The notes under the pieces were generated by a model. It was not told where the DNA came from and did not search any database. It was given only the letters and a program-made list of their open reading frames with translations. Below, piece by piece: positions 1 to 8,483 of a DNA stretch of 44,395 bases. Source of the DNA: Candidatus Brocadia sapporoensis (GTDB lineage: Bacteria > Planctomycetota > Brocadiia > Brocadiales > Brocadiaceae); NCBI RefSeq assembly GCF_001753675.2, contig NZ_MJUW02000074.1:1-44395 (forward strand), in the 5' to 3' direction. Each line of letters starts with the position of its first letter. Position 1 is the first letter of the stretch. A program made the position numbers and the translations under genes.

Positions 1-25
1 AATAGGGCTGAATTTAGGATGATTG

Positions 26-52
26 GCGAGGTTTTTTAAACCTCGCTTGTTT
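26..52 (+). terminator. Probable intrinsic terminator hairpin
   Basis: A perfect 9-bp stem (gcgaggttt / aaacctcgc) with a 3-base loop is followed by a T-rich run (ttgtttt). It probably ends transcription of a plus-strand gene lying left of the window. The stem is symmetric, so some activity toward the minus-strand pyrK transcript is also possible. Confidence 0.5.
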
Positions 53-160
53 TAGGTCTAGAAAAAGGTTCTTTCTGATAAATTATCTGTTTCCAAAAAG
101 AATTTGGGTGTTATTTATGATCCGGAGGCTGCAAATAAGGGGCAGAGTAACTGACCCGTG

Positions 161-253
161 ATTCCTGAATTTCCTGGATTCATGCTAAAAATATGCGGGA
201 ATGACGCTTCGAGGGCTAGGAAACAAGGTATGTAAACAGTTAACCGGACAACG
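161..253. repeat. Dispersed repeat, copy A
   Basis: This stretch, just downstream of pyrK, resembles positions 28115-28217. The best block is 22 nt (184-205 against 28146-28167) with a single mismatch. It is followed by a shared 'tcgaggg', then an 'aaacaag' block and an 'aacc.gac.acg' block. It looks like a short non-coding interspersed element, and no reading frame is conserved between the copies. The rest of positions 53-273 shows no gene I can support. Confidence 0.5.
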
Positions 254-273
254 ATGGATTACATTATCAACTA

Positions 274-1038
274 TCAAATTGTTATCCTTTCCCCGGTTTT
301 TAATATATGTATTCTTCCGAAATCTTCCATCCGGCTTAGTTCTGTTGCTGTAAAAACAGGGCCTTCAATACATACCCGTTGACCACTGCAATCACATTGT
401 CCGCAGACGCCAAAACCGCATTTCATATAGCGATCCAAAGACGCTTCGCAATCAATCCCACGATTTTTGCATAATTCAACCACCTGATACATCATCTTCT
501 CAGGGCCGCAGGTATAGACCTTATGAAAGGTTCGTGTATTTAACAATTCCCTTAAGAAATCAACGGTGGTCCCCTTAAAACCAAAACTGCCATCATCGGT
601 ACACAATTTCATTTCTGGAAAACGAGTTTTATAAATGATTTCGGATGAAGTTCTTGCACCCTGGATAATGGTTATATCTGATAATGCGTCTACAAGAGTT
701 GCCAGAGACGCCATCCCGATTCCACCTCCTACAACACATGCATTTAACTTTGTTTGGGTATGAAATCCTTTGCCGTAAGGGCCACGTATTCCGATACTAT
801 CTCCTATTTTTTTAGCGTGAAGCGCTTGAGTAAAGATCCCTCTCTTTAAGACAGAGATGCCTGCGATATCCTTTTGCATATATGATATGGTGAAGGGTTT
901 TTCATCGAGAAGAGGTATCCAGACCATCACAAACTGCCCCGGCATAAAATCCAGAATACGTTTAAAAAAAAGAGTCCTCACGTTTGCGGATTCTTCCAGG
1001 ATGTCACAAATTTTTACTATACGGGGTTGTTCAATCAT
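274..1038 (-). CDS. pyrK: Dihydroorotate dehydrogenase B, electron transfer subunit
   Basis: PyrK carries electrons from the PyrD FMN through FAD and a [2Fe-2S] cluster to NAD+, in the pyrimidine step that makes orotate. The 254-residue protein has a ferredoxin-reductase-like FAD/NAD fold, with GxGIGMASL near residues 107-114 as the nucleotide-binding turn. A C-terminal cysteine set, CGFGVCGQC then C (about residues 207, 212, 215 and 223), fits the PyrK iron-sulfur site. Its start overlaps the end of pyrD by 8 bases, so the two subunits are translationally coupled. Length and motifs are complete. Confidence 0.95.
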   Translation of the reverse strand: MIEQPRIVKICDILEESANVRTLFFKRILDFMPGQFVMVWIPLLDEKPFTISYMQKDIAGISVLKRGIFTQALHAKKIGDSIGIRGPYGKGFHTQTKLNACVVGGGIGMASLATLVDALSDITIIQGARTSSEIIYKTRFPEMKLCTDDGSFGFKGTTVDFLRELLNTRTFHKVYTCGPEKMMYQVVELCKNRGIDCEASLDRYMKCGFGVCGQCDCSGQRVCIEGPVFTATELSRMEDFGRIHILKTGERITI

Positions 1039-1951
1039 GTGCTATGCCTATAATGCTATTAATGTTGTCAAAATTATTCTCTTCCATCCATTGAACCATT
1101 TCTTCGCACACCTTTTTAAAAACATCGATACCTCGATAATAGACTCCTGTCCCGATACCCACCGCAGATGCTCCTGCCATCATCATCTCAATCGAATGCC
1201 GTCCGGTCGAGACACCGCCCACACCAATGATGGGAATATTTACAGCCTTGTAAAGGTCATACACGCATCGTATGGCAATGGGCCTTAGAGCGTCACCGGT
1301 GACGCCGCCCACCTTGAAGTGCAAAATAGGTTTTTGTGCCTCGATATTGATAATCATCCCTGGCCCCATAGAATTCACTGCTGTAATGGCATCGGCGCCG
1401 GCATCCTCAGCGGCCTTAGCAACTGTACAGATTTCTGGAATATTGGGGGATAGTTTAACAAATATGGGCAATTTGGTTATTTTTCGTATTTCGGAGGTTA
1501 TGGCAAATGTTGCTTCTGGGGTGCCCTGACCTGCGAGAAGGCCAAACCCGGGCGTATGTGGACAAGAAAGCGGTATCTCGATCGCTGAAAAATTTGTGTC
1601 AGAGAGACCATCGACCACTCGTGCAAAATCTTCTTTCTGTGTACCGATAACGCTAGCAATTACCGGTACGTTTATGACCTGAAGATTTGAAAATTCCCTG
1701 GCGGCCGCATCTACGCCAGGATTTGAATAACCCACTGCGTTCAGCATGCCGCCATCGAAAGTAATGACCGTGGGATTCTTATGGCCTTCCCGGGGTTCAT
1801 TACTAATAGATTTAGTCGTTACAGCGCCCGCACCACTCTCAGCTACTCTCTTTAGTAATGCCCTTGTCGTACCTAAAATACCTGATGCAAGGATCGTGGG
1901 ATTGCTTAATCGTATGTTACACAAATGAACAGACAAATCTATGCTTGACAT
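1031..1951 (-). CDS. pyrD: Dihydroorotate dehydrogenase B (NAD+), catalytic subunit
   Basis: Class 1B dihydroorotate dehydrogenase is an FMN TIM barrel oxidising dihydroorotate to orotate in the cytoplasm. The 306-residue protein has the N-terminal LSNPTILASGILG segment, the catalytic cysteine in LSCPHTPG (about residue 130; Cys is typical of class 1), the KLSPN strand, the TAVNSM segment and the C-terminal GVGGVSTG phosphate-binding loop. Class 1B needs PyrK, which follows directly with an 8-base overlap. The gap to the divergent gene on the right (1952-2164) is AT-rich and probably holds both promoters. Confidence 0.96.
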   Translation of the reverse strand: MSSIDLSVHLCNIRLSNPTILASGILGTTRALLKRVAESGAGAVTTKSISNEPREGHKNPTVITFDGGMLNAVGYSNPGVDAAAREFSNLQVINVPVIASVIGTQKEDFARVVDGLSDTNFSAIEIPLSCPHTPGFGLLAGQGTPEATFAITSEIRKITKLPIFVKLSPNIPEICTVAKAAEDAGADAITAVNSMGPGMIINIEAQKPILHFKVGGVTGDALRPIAIRCVYDLYKAVNIPIIGVGGVSTGRHSIEMMMAGASAVGIGTGVYYRGIDVFKKVCEEMVQWMEENNFDNINSIIGIAHD

Positions 1952-2164
1952 GGGAATTGTTGAGAATATAGATATAATTTGTGAGCATTAAAAGTCTAAG
2001 GATTTATTATATAGATAAAAAATAAAAATCAAAGGGCAAAAATTATATAAAGATTTTCTATAGTATTGCCGCGAAAAAAGAAAGATCTTGTACAGTAATA
2101 TTATAATAAGGTGTTGCGTTATTATTTTTGCAAAAGTATACTAAGAAAACCGGAGGATAAAGCA

Positions 2165-3790
2165 ATGTACGATATAACAAAATTTACCTTTGAGGATATG
2201 ATCCGTTGTGGGGAGGCTTTGCAAAACCTTGAGTTGAAGGCAAAAAATGTTGAAGATCTGGCCAACCTGATAGTCCATTATTTTTACGATAATCTTGTTG
2301 ATAAAAACACAGGGGAAAAATCCTGCGCACTGGTTCGTTTTTTTATGACGTATCCTTATTCAAGTCTTGATGAAGAATTACACCAATTAACTGACAGGAC
2401 TTTACATGGACAGTCTGCACCGCAAGAGATGAAATGTTTGATTCTCTTGGCAACTGCAGGTTCGCAACCGGCGTGGAATTCACCGAAGCTTTCGCAGGGA
2501 CACCGCGTTCTTCCTCTATTGGATGAAAATATGCTGAAGCAAAATCTGATGGTATACGAATTTATTTATCAGATGGGGATAGATGTCTCTCAAGTGCTAA
2601 ATCCTAATCCAAATCTGGCGCTCGAACTGGAAAACAGGATTTTTAACGTGTATCACGTTCCTGATGCCCAGGGAAGCCCTTACATTCCGGCTCAGGACAA
2701 GTTTGTGATTCCTTTCGGAATCAGATCTGCATTGGGATTTGGTGGTATGTTACCTACGGGCAATTTATTTGCGGTGATTATATTTTCTAAAATGAAAATT
2801 CCCCACAATACCGCTGATTTATTTAAAAATATAGCTTTGAATGCAAAAATGGCGGTATTACCCTTTGTATCAGAGAAGATCTTTGTTATTGACAAAAGCG
2901 ACATTACTGAAGAAGAAAGGTTGAGATCTCTGATAACGACACAAACAAGCCTCCTGGAGATGTACAAGAAGGCCGCTATTGAGCGATCCAGGCATCGGGA
3001 AAGTGCTTCACTAAATATTGCGATATTTTTAAAGACCGTTACCAAAAAATCATGGTTATATCTTTCTCTGGTATCTGTTTCAGCGCTCTTTTTATTTGTT
3101 TTTTATCAGACTCATTTTGAGTTTGCATTGCATCTGGCCGCCATACCCCTTGAAATTATGCTTGGCGCTTTATTGATTGAAAAATTATTGGAAAAGAAGG
3201 AAAAGGCAGAGAAGTTGAGGAGGATAATGTATGTGAAGAGTTATTTGTATCGTTCGAAACTGCGCAACCTTTTTCTTACCTACTTTAATGCACTTAAATT
3301 CCCCGTGATAACGATATCGAAGATCAAAAATGCAAGTACAGAAGAATTAAGGCAAATGCGTAATGACGCCAACCATCTTGAGTATCAGTCATTGGAAGAA
3401 ATGGAACATGTCATTATGGAGTACATCCAGGCCTATCAGGTATTCTATGACTTTATGGAGCGGGCAATTATTCACGACGTCGATTCAGGTTTTGATGACA
3501 TGGTTTATGTTTTGCATTTCATCGAGGATGTCAAATTATTTAAACAAACCAACCCGGATAAACCCTTTATTTATGAAGCACAAAAACAACGTTTATTAAT
3601 GAAAAAGGTGAAAAAGATTTTTAGTGATGGTATCATAAAATTTATGGATTATATGATTGAATTAAAAGAAAAAAATCCACACATATTTTATGATCTTTTA
3701 ACGGACTATGAGTTGTCATCGCAGAGAAACACAATTGTCAGTGAACAGAAAGAGTCCGGAAATGTTCCCGACAGAATGTCGGAAGGATAA
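2165..3790 (+). CDS. Membrane-linked protein with an N-terminal sensor-type input domain
   Basis: I chose the ATG at 2165 because a good ribosome site (ccggagg) lies 8 bases upstream; an in-frame ATG at 2111 has none. This gives 541 residues. The first ~240 residues (from MYDITKFTF through CALVRFF, PAWNSP, GSPYIPAQ and PFGIRSALGFGG) resemble, from memory, an input module found in front of PAS/histidine-kinase proteins. After a short coiled stretch come two hydrophobic segments (about residues 300-350), then a long charged helical tail. No kinase, GGDEF or response-regulator domain follows, so output would have to be through protein contacts. Function unknown; the domain recognition is moderate and needs a profile search. 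Confidence 0.75.
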   Translation: MYDITKFTFEDMIRCGEALQNLELKAKNVEDLANLIVHYFYDNLVDKNTGEKSCALVRFFMTYPYSSLDEELHQLTDRTLHGQSAPQEMKCLILLATAGSQPAWNSPKLSQGHRVLPLLDENMLKQNLMVYEFIYQMGIDVSQVLNPNPNLALELENRIFNVYHVPDAQGSPYIPAQDKFVIPFGIRSALGFGGMLPTGNLFAVIIFSKMKIPHNTADLFKNIALNAKMAVLPFVSEKIFVIDKSDITEEERLRSLITTQTSLLEMYKKAAIERSRHRESASLNIAIFLKTVTKKSWLYLSLVSVSALFLFVFYQTHFEFALHLAAIPLEIMLGALLIEKLLEKKEKAEKLRRIMYVKSYLYRSKLRNLFLTYFNALKFPVITISKIKNASTEELRQMRNDANHLEYQSLEEMEHVIMEYIQAYQVFYDFMERAIIHDVDSGFDDMVYVLHFIEDVKLFKQTNPDKPFIYEAQKQRLLMKKVKKIFSDGIIKFMDYMIELKEKNPHIFYDLLTDYELSSQRNTIVSEQKESGNVPDRMSEG

Positions 3791-3890
3791 AAAGGTAAGT
3801 GCCAGAATTATCTGAGGTTTGGGTGCAACAAAATTACGGTTCATCTTCCCGTTAGTGTAACGTTTTACAAAAATGTTTCCATATGTTATT

Positions 3891-3970
3891 GTCATTGCGA
3901 GCGACAGCGAAGCAACCTTTCGGCTTTTGTAAACAACAGATTGTTTCGTCGCGCCACTCTGCGCAATGAC
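3891..3970. repeat. REP/MITE-like palindromic element
   Basis: The element starts gtcattgcgagcgacagcga and ends gcgcaatgac. Its arms pair imperfectly around a ~30-base centre. It is flanked by a second inverted pair, cgttttacaaaaa (from 3861) against ttttttgtgaaacgg (from about 3987). The short frames read across it are by-products of the palindrome. Similar 'cattgcgag...cgcaatgac' elements are common between genes in many bacteria. The rest of the 3791-4167 gap is AT-rich with nothing further recognisable. Confidence 0.6.
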
Positions 3971-4167
3971 ATTTGCTTGCGCATAGGTTTTTTGTGAAAC
4001 GGTATGCTATCCAAAGAGAGAGAAATAAATGCATTTTTCATATTTGTCTTGCCGAATTCTATACGTATTGATGGTATTTTTAGAGTCATTTTACTACAGT
4101 TTTTGATGGATGCAAATATAAGAGAAAAACAATATCCCGATATAAAAAATTTTCATTTTGCCTGTAC

Positions 4168-4596
4168 ATGATGAAAAATATGTTTACCTATACTCAAATT
4201 TTGTTGGTTGTATGCATGACGTTATGCAACGGTGGTATTGCAGTATGCTTTCCGGGGAAGTCCGAAGAATTCCCTTGTAAAGGGCACCAATGTGGCTGTA
4301 GATCGGAATCCGATTGCAGGGCGCATTGCTGTTGTAAACTCAACAAAGACCTGGTTAAGTTCCAGGATAATGTTCATGGCCGGAAAAATGGCCTTCATGT
4401 AGTCATAAGCGGTGTAAATTGCAAATATGGAGATAGTCCACTGAAAGGTATAATCTTCACCGTGAAATATATATTAGAGGTCAAGGTTCAGTCAGAAAAA
4501 GAATTTTTCCTGTGTTTCTTTTCCCATGACACTTCAATCCGCATTCCTGAAATGAGCGTATCTCCCCCAGAAAAACCGCCCAGAGACTTCACATAA
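4168..4596 (+). CDS. Secreted cysteine-rich protein, probable metal binder
   Basis: A 142-residue protein with an N-terminal hydrophobic signal segment (about residues 5-27). Next comes a dense cysteine/histidine block: PCKGHQCGC, then SESDC, then HCCC (about residues 36-57). The pattern CxGHxCGC-x5-C-x3-CCC is one I associate with small exported proteins of planctomycetes and other environmental bacteria near metal-resistance genes; this is recollection, not a search. The remainder is beta-rich with no known fold. Two genes with export signals follow on the same strand, supporting a periplasmic metal-handling role. Metal identity cannot be read from sequence. The start codon is uncertain (ATG at 4168, 4171 or 4180). 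Confidence 0.7.
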   Translation: MMKNMFTYTQILLVVCMTLCNGGIAVCFPGKSEEFPCKGHQCGCRSESDCRAHCCCKLNKDLVKFQDNVHGRKNGLHVVISGVNCKYGDSPLKGIIFTVKYILEVKVQSEKEFFLCFFSHDTSIRIPEMSVSPPEKPPRDFT

Positions 4597-4835
4597 AAAG
4601 CACTTCCTATTCACATAAATAAGGCATTCAGCGACTTCCCCGCTGTTTCCTCTTAGTTTACGGGGGGATTGTGTGAGGCATTGTAATTCCTGTACGAAAA
4701 TTTGGTATCAGCACAAAATATGGAGGCGTTTTTACCCGAATCCTGTATAAAAAAGTATTACAGGTTTTGTTACGAATAATGAAAGGGTTTGAATGACGCC
4801 AGGCTGTACTAGAACCATTTAATCGGGATAAAAAC

Positions 4836-5807
4836 ATGCGAACAAGGTATCTTCGTTCTAAGTATCTATTTTCATTATTAATCCTCTTTCTGCTAGTTTT
4901 CATAAAGTGTAGCGAGGCGAATCATGGTGCCGGAACCAGTGGGACAGCTATTACAATACCTGCCATCACTTTAAAAAGCGGCGTCTTTTCATTGGGTTTA
5001 CGAACAGAATTTACCGAGTTCGAAGGAATCTCTGATTCAAAATTACTTGAAAAAGCAGTAAAAGGCGGCTCCTTTGACGCCGTTGACAGGACGCTCTTAT
5101 CTACCATGGATGTTGGGTATGGAGTCACTGATGACCTGACCGTTGGACTTACCACAGGCTGGTTTGAATCGGCCAACTTCCGTGAATCCGAACTGGAAGA
5201 CGACGAAGTTAATATTTTTCATGCTAATCCCGATGGGCTTACTGATCTCTGGCTTTCGTGCAAGTACCGTTTCATGCGGGGGCCTCAGGGGCATTATGCT
5301 GTTTTGGCCGGCGTTAAATTTCCCACTGGCGTCGATGACAAAAAGAATAATGCAGGTGAAAAACTGGAGGCCGTAGAACAGCCGGGAAGTGGTTCTTATG
5401 ATTTTACAACTGCTTTTGCATATTCACGTTGGTTTACAAGAGATTGGACTATGGATACAAGTATCCAATACATTTATCGCACAGAAGGATCAGGAGATTT
5501 CAAAGTGGGCGATCGTATAGACTGGAGCCTTGCAACGACATATCAGGTCATCCCAAAAAATAAATATCCGAACTTTGCGCCTGTTGGAGAAATCAATACG
5601 AGATATCTTTTCCGGGACAAGCAAAACGGAAAAGACGAGCATAATAGTGGAGGCACCATCGTCTTCCTTTCGCCCGGAGTGCGTGCAGGGATTACCCCTC
5701 ATTTGGGGTTCGGTGCTTCGATTTTATTCCCCGTATTTCAAAACCTGCTTGGGGAACAGCAAGAGACAGATTTTAAGGTGGTTGCAGGTGTCAGTTATAG
5801 TTTTTAG
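4836..5807 (+). CDS. Outer-membrane transporter-like beta-barrel protein (MetA-pathway-of-phenol-degradation type)
   Basis: A 323-residue protein with a signal peptide (hydrophobic core about residues 11-24, cleavage probably near SEA-NHGAG). Alternating beta strands follow, ending in a C-terminal aromatic (VAGVSYSF), the usual outer-membrane barrel terminus. HGAGTSG, then TLKSGVFSLGLRTE, and YGVTDDLTVGL with LAGVKFPTG, fit the barrel family often labelled 'putative MetA-pathway of phenol degradation / transporter', frequently found beside metal-efflux genes. It sits between a cysteine-rich exported protein and a YHS lipoprotein, 14 bases before the latter. Substrate unknown; a porin-like role is the main alternative. 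Confidence 0.75.
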   Translation: MRTRYLRSKYLFSLLILFLLVFIKCSEANHGAGTSGTAITIPAITLKSGVFSLGLRTEFTEFEGISDSKLLEKAVKGGSFDAVDRTLLSTMDVGYGVTDDLTVGLTTGWFESANFRESELEDDEVNIFHANPDGLTDLWLSCKYRFMRGPQGHYAVLAGVKFPTGVDDKKNNAGEKLEAVEQPGSGSYDFTTAFAYSRWFTRDWTMDTSIQYIYRTEGSGDFKVGDRIDWSLATTYQVIPKNKYPNFAPVGEINTRYLFRDKQNGKDEHNSGGTIVFLSPGVRAGITPHLGFGASILFPVFQNLLGEQQETDFKVVAGVSYSF

Positions 5808-5821
5808 CCAAGGAGTAAAAC

Positions 5822-6244
5822 ATGGTAAATAGATACTTTCTGGTAGCGGTTATCTTTTTGTTTGTGATTACCGGATGTGCAGGTCCTGTTACTTCATCCA
5901 AAAAAGGAAAGCCACGGGTTGTCGACCCCGTTTGTGCATATTTTTCTGACATGGGGTGTGTAAATATTGAGGTTTGCGAGAATACGCCTAAATCAATGTA
6001 TGAGGGAGTAACGTATTATTTTTGCAGTAGTGAATGTAAAACGGACTTTGATAAAAATCCGTTAAAATATCTTAAGATGGCTTCTTCTCCTAAGGGAGCA
6101 AGAGATCCTGTATGTCACATAGGGATCGATGAACTGGAAAGATTTGTCCCCAGTGTGTATCTGAACAAAGTCTATTACTTTTGCTCTGATTATTGTATGG
6201 CCAAGTTTTTGACAAATCCGGATTATTACATGGAAAAAGAATAA
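5822..6244 (+). CDS. Lipoprotein with two YHS-type domains
   Basis: A 140-residue protein. A lipobox (VITGC, Cys 19) predicts membrane anchoring after signal peptidase II cleavage. Two tandem YHS-like modules follow. The first runs from VDPVC through YYFCSSEC to FDKNPLKYL; the second from RDPVC through YYFCSDYC to FLTNPDYYM. YHS modules are short treble-clef-like metal-binding units seen with copper ATPases and other metal proteins; here each keeps the DPVC cysteine and the later CxxxC pair. It starts 14 bases after the barrel protein, with an aaggag ribosome site at 5810-5815, so the two are probably co-transcribed. Metal is not determinable. Confidence 0.85.
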   Translation: MVNRYFLVAVIFLFVITGCAGPVTSSKKGKPRVVDPVCAYFSDMGCVNIEVCENTPKSMYEGVTYYFCSSECKTDFDKNPLKYLKMASSPKGARDPVCHIGIDELERFVPSVYLNKVYYFCSDYCMAKFLTNPDYYMEKE

Positions 6245-6324
6245 AGAATTATTTCCTGCTTTTCATGTCTTACGCGCTAACCTTTAAAAGCATAACCAGT
6301 ACCATACAGATTAAATAAAGACCA

Positions 6325-7038
6325 TTAGCCGTAAGAATCGCCTTCATTGTCGATAACTGGTTTTGGTTTATCATAGGGAATCGGGTCTTTGACCCCAGCC
6401 TCCTGAAAGGCTTTTAGACGCAAGAAACAACTGTGGCATAGACCGCACGCCTTTTCAGTGTTTTGGTAACATGACCAGCTCAGGTTGAGTGGCGCTTCCA
6501 AAGAAATACCTATTTTGATAATCTCCGATTTCTTCATGTGTATTAGGGGCGTTTCCACCTCTAGAGAGGTGGTTGGCTTTGTACCCACCTTGATAAGATT
6601 ATTAATTGCCTCGTAATAGGCTGGTTTGCAATCGGGATAGCCCGGGCTGTCCTGTTCCACGGCGCCAATAAATATTTTCCTCGCACCGATAACTTCACCC
6701 CAGGAAACAGCAATGGCCAGGAGGTGTGTGTTTCGGAAGGGAACATAGGACGTGGGAATTTCTTCGGTATTTGCCTGCGCATCCGGTACGCTCATACTAC
6801 GATCTGTCAGGCTTGATCCCCCGATCTTACTCAGGTAATCGATGTTTGATATAAGAATTTTCTCCTTCGGTACGTTGTAAAACGATGCTATGTCATGAAA
6901 GGCCTTTAGCTCCCTCGACTCCGTACGCTGTCCGTAGTTCACGTGCAAGAGTGCAAGTTCATACTGCGTATGCGCAATAGCTGCCGTCACGCAGCTATCC
7001 ATACCGCCGCTGACTAGCACGATCGCTAAATCTTTCAT
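6325..7038 (-). CDS. queC: 7-cyano-7-deazaguanine (preQ0) synthase
   Basis: QueC converts 7-carboxy-7-deazaguanine, ATP and ammonia to preQ0 in the queuosine route. The 237-residue protein has the PP-loop SGGMDS at residues 10-15, the SLTDRSM and TSYVPFRN segments, and a C-terminal zinc set (SCYQNTEKACGLCHSC, four cysteines). It begins 6 bases after queE, and its ribosome site (gaggag) lies in the last queE codons. Length is normal for the family (about 225-240). No other queuosine gene lies nearby. Confidence 0.96.
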   Translation of the reverse strand: MKDLAIVLVSGGMDSCVTAAIAHTQYELALLHVNYGQRTESRELKAFHDIASFYNVPKEKILISNIDYLSKIGGSSLTDRSMSVPDAQANTEEIPTSYVPFRNTHLLAIAVSWGEVIGARKIFIGAVEQDSPGYPDCKPAYYEAINNLIKVGTKPTTSLEVETPLIHMKKSEIIKIGISLEAPLNLSWSCYQNTEKACGLCHSCFLRLKAFQEAGVKDPIPYDKPKPVIDNEGDSYG

Positions 7039-7044
7039 GTAATG

Positions 7045-7680
7045 TTAAACTCCTCGTGTTTGAGGGTCCCAGATATATTTATGAAGTTGCAGTTGAAATC
7101 GCACGGGAAGATTGTCTTCTAAAATCCACTGGACAACAGTTCTTGGTGGTAAAGCGTTAAAAACGGTTCCTATCAACACCTGTGCAACTTCTGATAAACG
7201 ATACTCCGCTATCACGTTTTTTGCCCATTCGTAATCATTACGTGAATGCAAGACGAATTTTACTTCGTCTCTTTTCGTTAAATACCGGACATTCTGCCAG
7301 TGCATTAAATGACTCGTCCCACTGTCCGGGCACTTAATATCCATAATTTTTATGGCCTTTTGCGGAATCATACGGATATCATAGCTGCCATTGGTTTCAA
7401 CGAGAATCGTATAATTTATGCTGAGCAACTCTTCAATCAAGGATGGTGTATCCTTATCCGACAGAGGTTCGCCTCCGGTTATGCAGGCTAATTTCGTTTT
7501 GAATTCGGCAACATGCTCAAGGATGGAGCCGATGGGCATCTCCGTTCCTTCTTCATAGGCGTAGGTAGTATCGCAGTAACTGCACCGTATATTGCATCCC
7601 GTGATGCGTATGAAGGTACACGGCAGGCCGGCATACGATGTCTCACCCTGAATGCTTTTAAAGATCTCATTTATTTTCAT
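7045..7680 (-). CDS. queE: 7-carboxy-7-deazaguanine synthase (radical SAM)
   Basis: QueE is the radical SAM enzyme that contracts 6-carboxytetrahydropterin to the 7-deazaguanine ring. The 211-residue protein opens with MKINEIFKSIQGE and carries CNIRCSYC (Cys 29, 33, 36; the CxxxCxxC cluster site), then TGGEPL and VETNGS. It is the first gene of a queE-queC pair. I looked for a preQ1 riboswitch in the 60 bases upstream and saw none. Confidence 0.95.
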   Translation of the reverse strand: MKINEIFKSIQGETSYAGLPCTFIRITGCNIRCSYCDTTYAYEEGTEMPIGSILEHVAEFKTKLACITGGEPLSDKDTPSLIEELLSINYTILVETNGSYDIRMIPQKAIKIMDIKCPDSGTSHLMHWQNVRYLTKRDEVKFVLHSRNDYEWAKNVIAEYRLSEVAQVLIGTVFNALPPRTVVQWILEDNLPVRFQLQLHKYIWDPQTRGV

Positions 7681-8195
7681 ATGCAGTTAATTCTATTAGA
7701 TTTTTCATGCTTCTCAAGTGCTATGTCATTTTTTAACTTTTGTATGGCGACACAGTTATTCAAAATTATCGATGATGTGTCAGAAACAGCAATACCTATG
7801 CGCTTGAACCTAACGCGGCACAGATGCAAACAAGTCTCCTTAACAAAAGGGGTGCTGGGGGGTTGTAAAAGAACTTATAAATTTGTATTAAAAGGATTAA
7901 TAAAATATTTTAATCCTTTGTGATAATTGCATAATAAGGAGAAATTATGAAGCGATTCAGAGACGTTATCATTCTTTTACGTTGCGGCAGGCACGATGAA
8001 TATTTTTAAACCCTTCAGCCATTTCAAATATCTATTTTGTTCATTATTTTAATGTGTCAAGTGATATTGGAATGTTTGACACCATTCATCCCGTATATTT
8101 ATCCGCTGTATAGTTGCCTTTTTGGTGGTGTATCAGGAGCAACAATTACCATGTGTTAGAACCTAATGAATGCCAAACTGCTGTGAAGGAGAAAA
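7681..8195. other. Gene-poor spacer with a perfect inverted repeat and a doubtful small ORF
   Basis: This 515-base gap lies between queE and the decayed integron. It holds a perfect 10-bp inverted repeat (7891-7900 with 7910-7919, 9-base loop). Just after it comes a well-spaced aaggag site and a 20-codon frame at 7947-8009, which matches nothing I recognise and may be a gene-start remnant. The rest (8010-8195) shows no support for genes. It may include the lost end of the DUF4062 cassette. Confidence 0.4.
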
Positions 8196-8375
8196 CTACG
8201 TGCTATGATAATAACTTTGAAGAGGCGATAACTTATGATTTGAGATGCGACCCTGTTTCCCCTCCATACCGGCCGGGATGCAATCGACACGAAGCAGTGT
8301 GCGCATTGCAGCTTGGCGCTCCTCGGTTAAATCTTCGTAAGTTGAGCTGACAAAAACCTGATAGCGTTTCTTCAT
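8196..8375 (-). pseudogene. Truncated DUF4062-domain gene (second cassette of the integron remnant)
   Basis: Reading the minus strand from ATG at 8375, the first ~38 codons give [15 protein letters not shown], then EERQ, then DCIPAGME. This is the hallmark start of DUF4062 proteins, usually fused to defence or STAND-type effector parts. After PAGME the frame leaves the family and stops at 8196 (59 residues in all), so the body of the gene is missing. The start lies 28 bases beyond the attC site, as expected for the next cassette in an integron array. The plus-strand frame over the same bases is antisense noise. Confidence 0.7.
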
Positions 8376-8403
8376 TGTTCCGGTTATGTAAATTCGTTTA
8401 GCC

Positions 8404-8477
8404 TTCTAACACCCGGCATCGGCGGTTCGGTACGATGTGTAAGCGAGTACCGAATCCGCTGCATGCGATTGTTAGGC
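8404..8477 (-). other. attC-like integron recombination site
   Basis: Read on the minus strand, the site opens with the R'' box GCCTAAC (8477-8471) and closes with the R' box GTTAGAA (8410-8404); the last base departs from the GTTRRRY consensus. Between them two arms pair imperfectly (GCGGATTCGGTAC with GTACCGAACCGC), with one unpaired base on one side, around a ~13-base loop. Length is 74 bases. The site lies 6 bases downstream of the DUF5615 stop and just before the DUF4062 start, which is how attC sites sit between cassettes. Confidence 0.8.
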
Positions 8478-8483
8478 AGGCCT

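Noticed and set aside
3852-4089. Two overlapping short frames on the minus strand
   Set aside because: They read through the REP-like palindrome and have no coding character.
7681-7760. Possible preQ1 riboswitch before queE
   Set aside because: No preQ1 aptamer-like C-rich loop and A-rich tail could be found in the leader.
8154-8160. GTTAGAA on the plus strand, resembling a second attC R' box
   Set aside because: No RYYYAAC partner or pairing arms within ~100 bases upstream; a 7-base match alone is expected by chance.
8114-8350. A 78-codon plus-strand frame
   Set aside because: It overlaps the DUF4062 fragment on the opposite strand, which has clear family similarity; the plus frame has none and no ribosome site.
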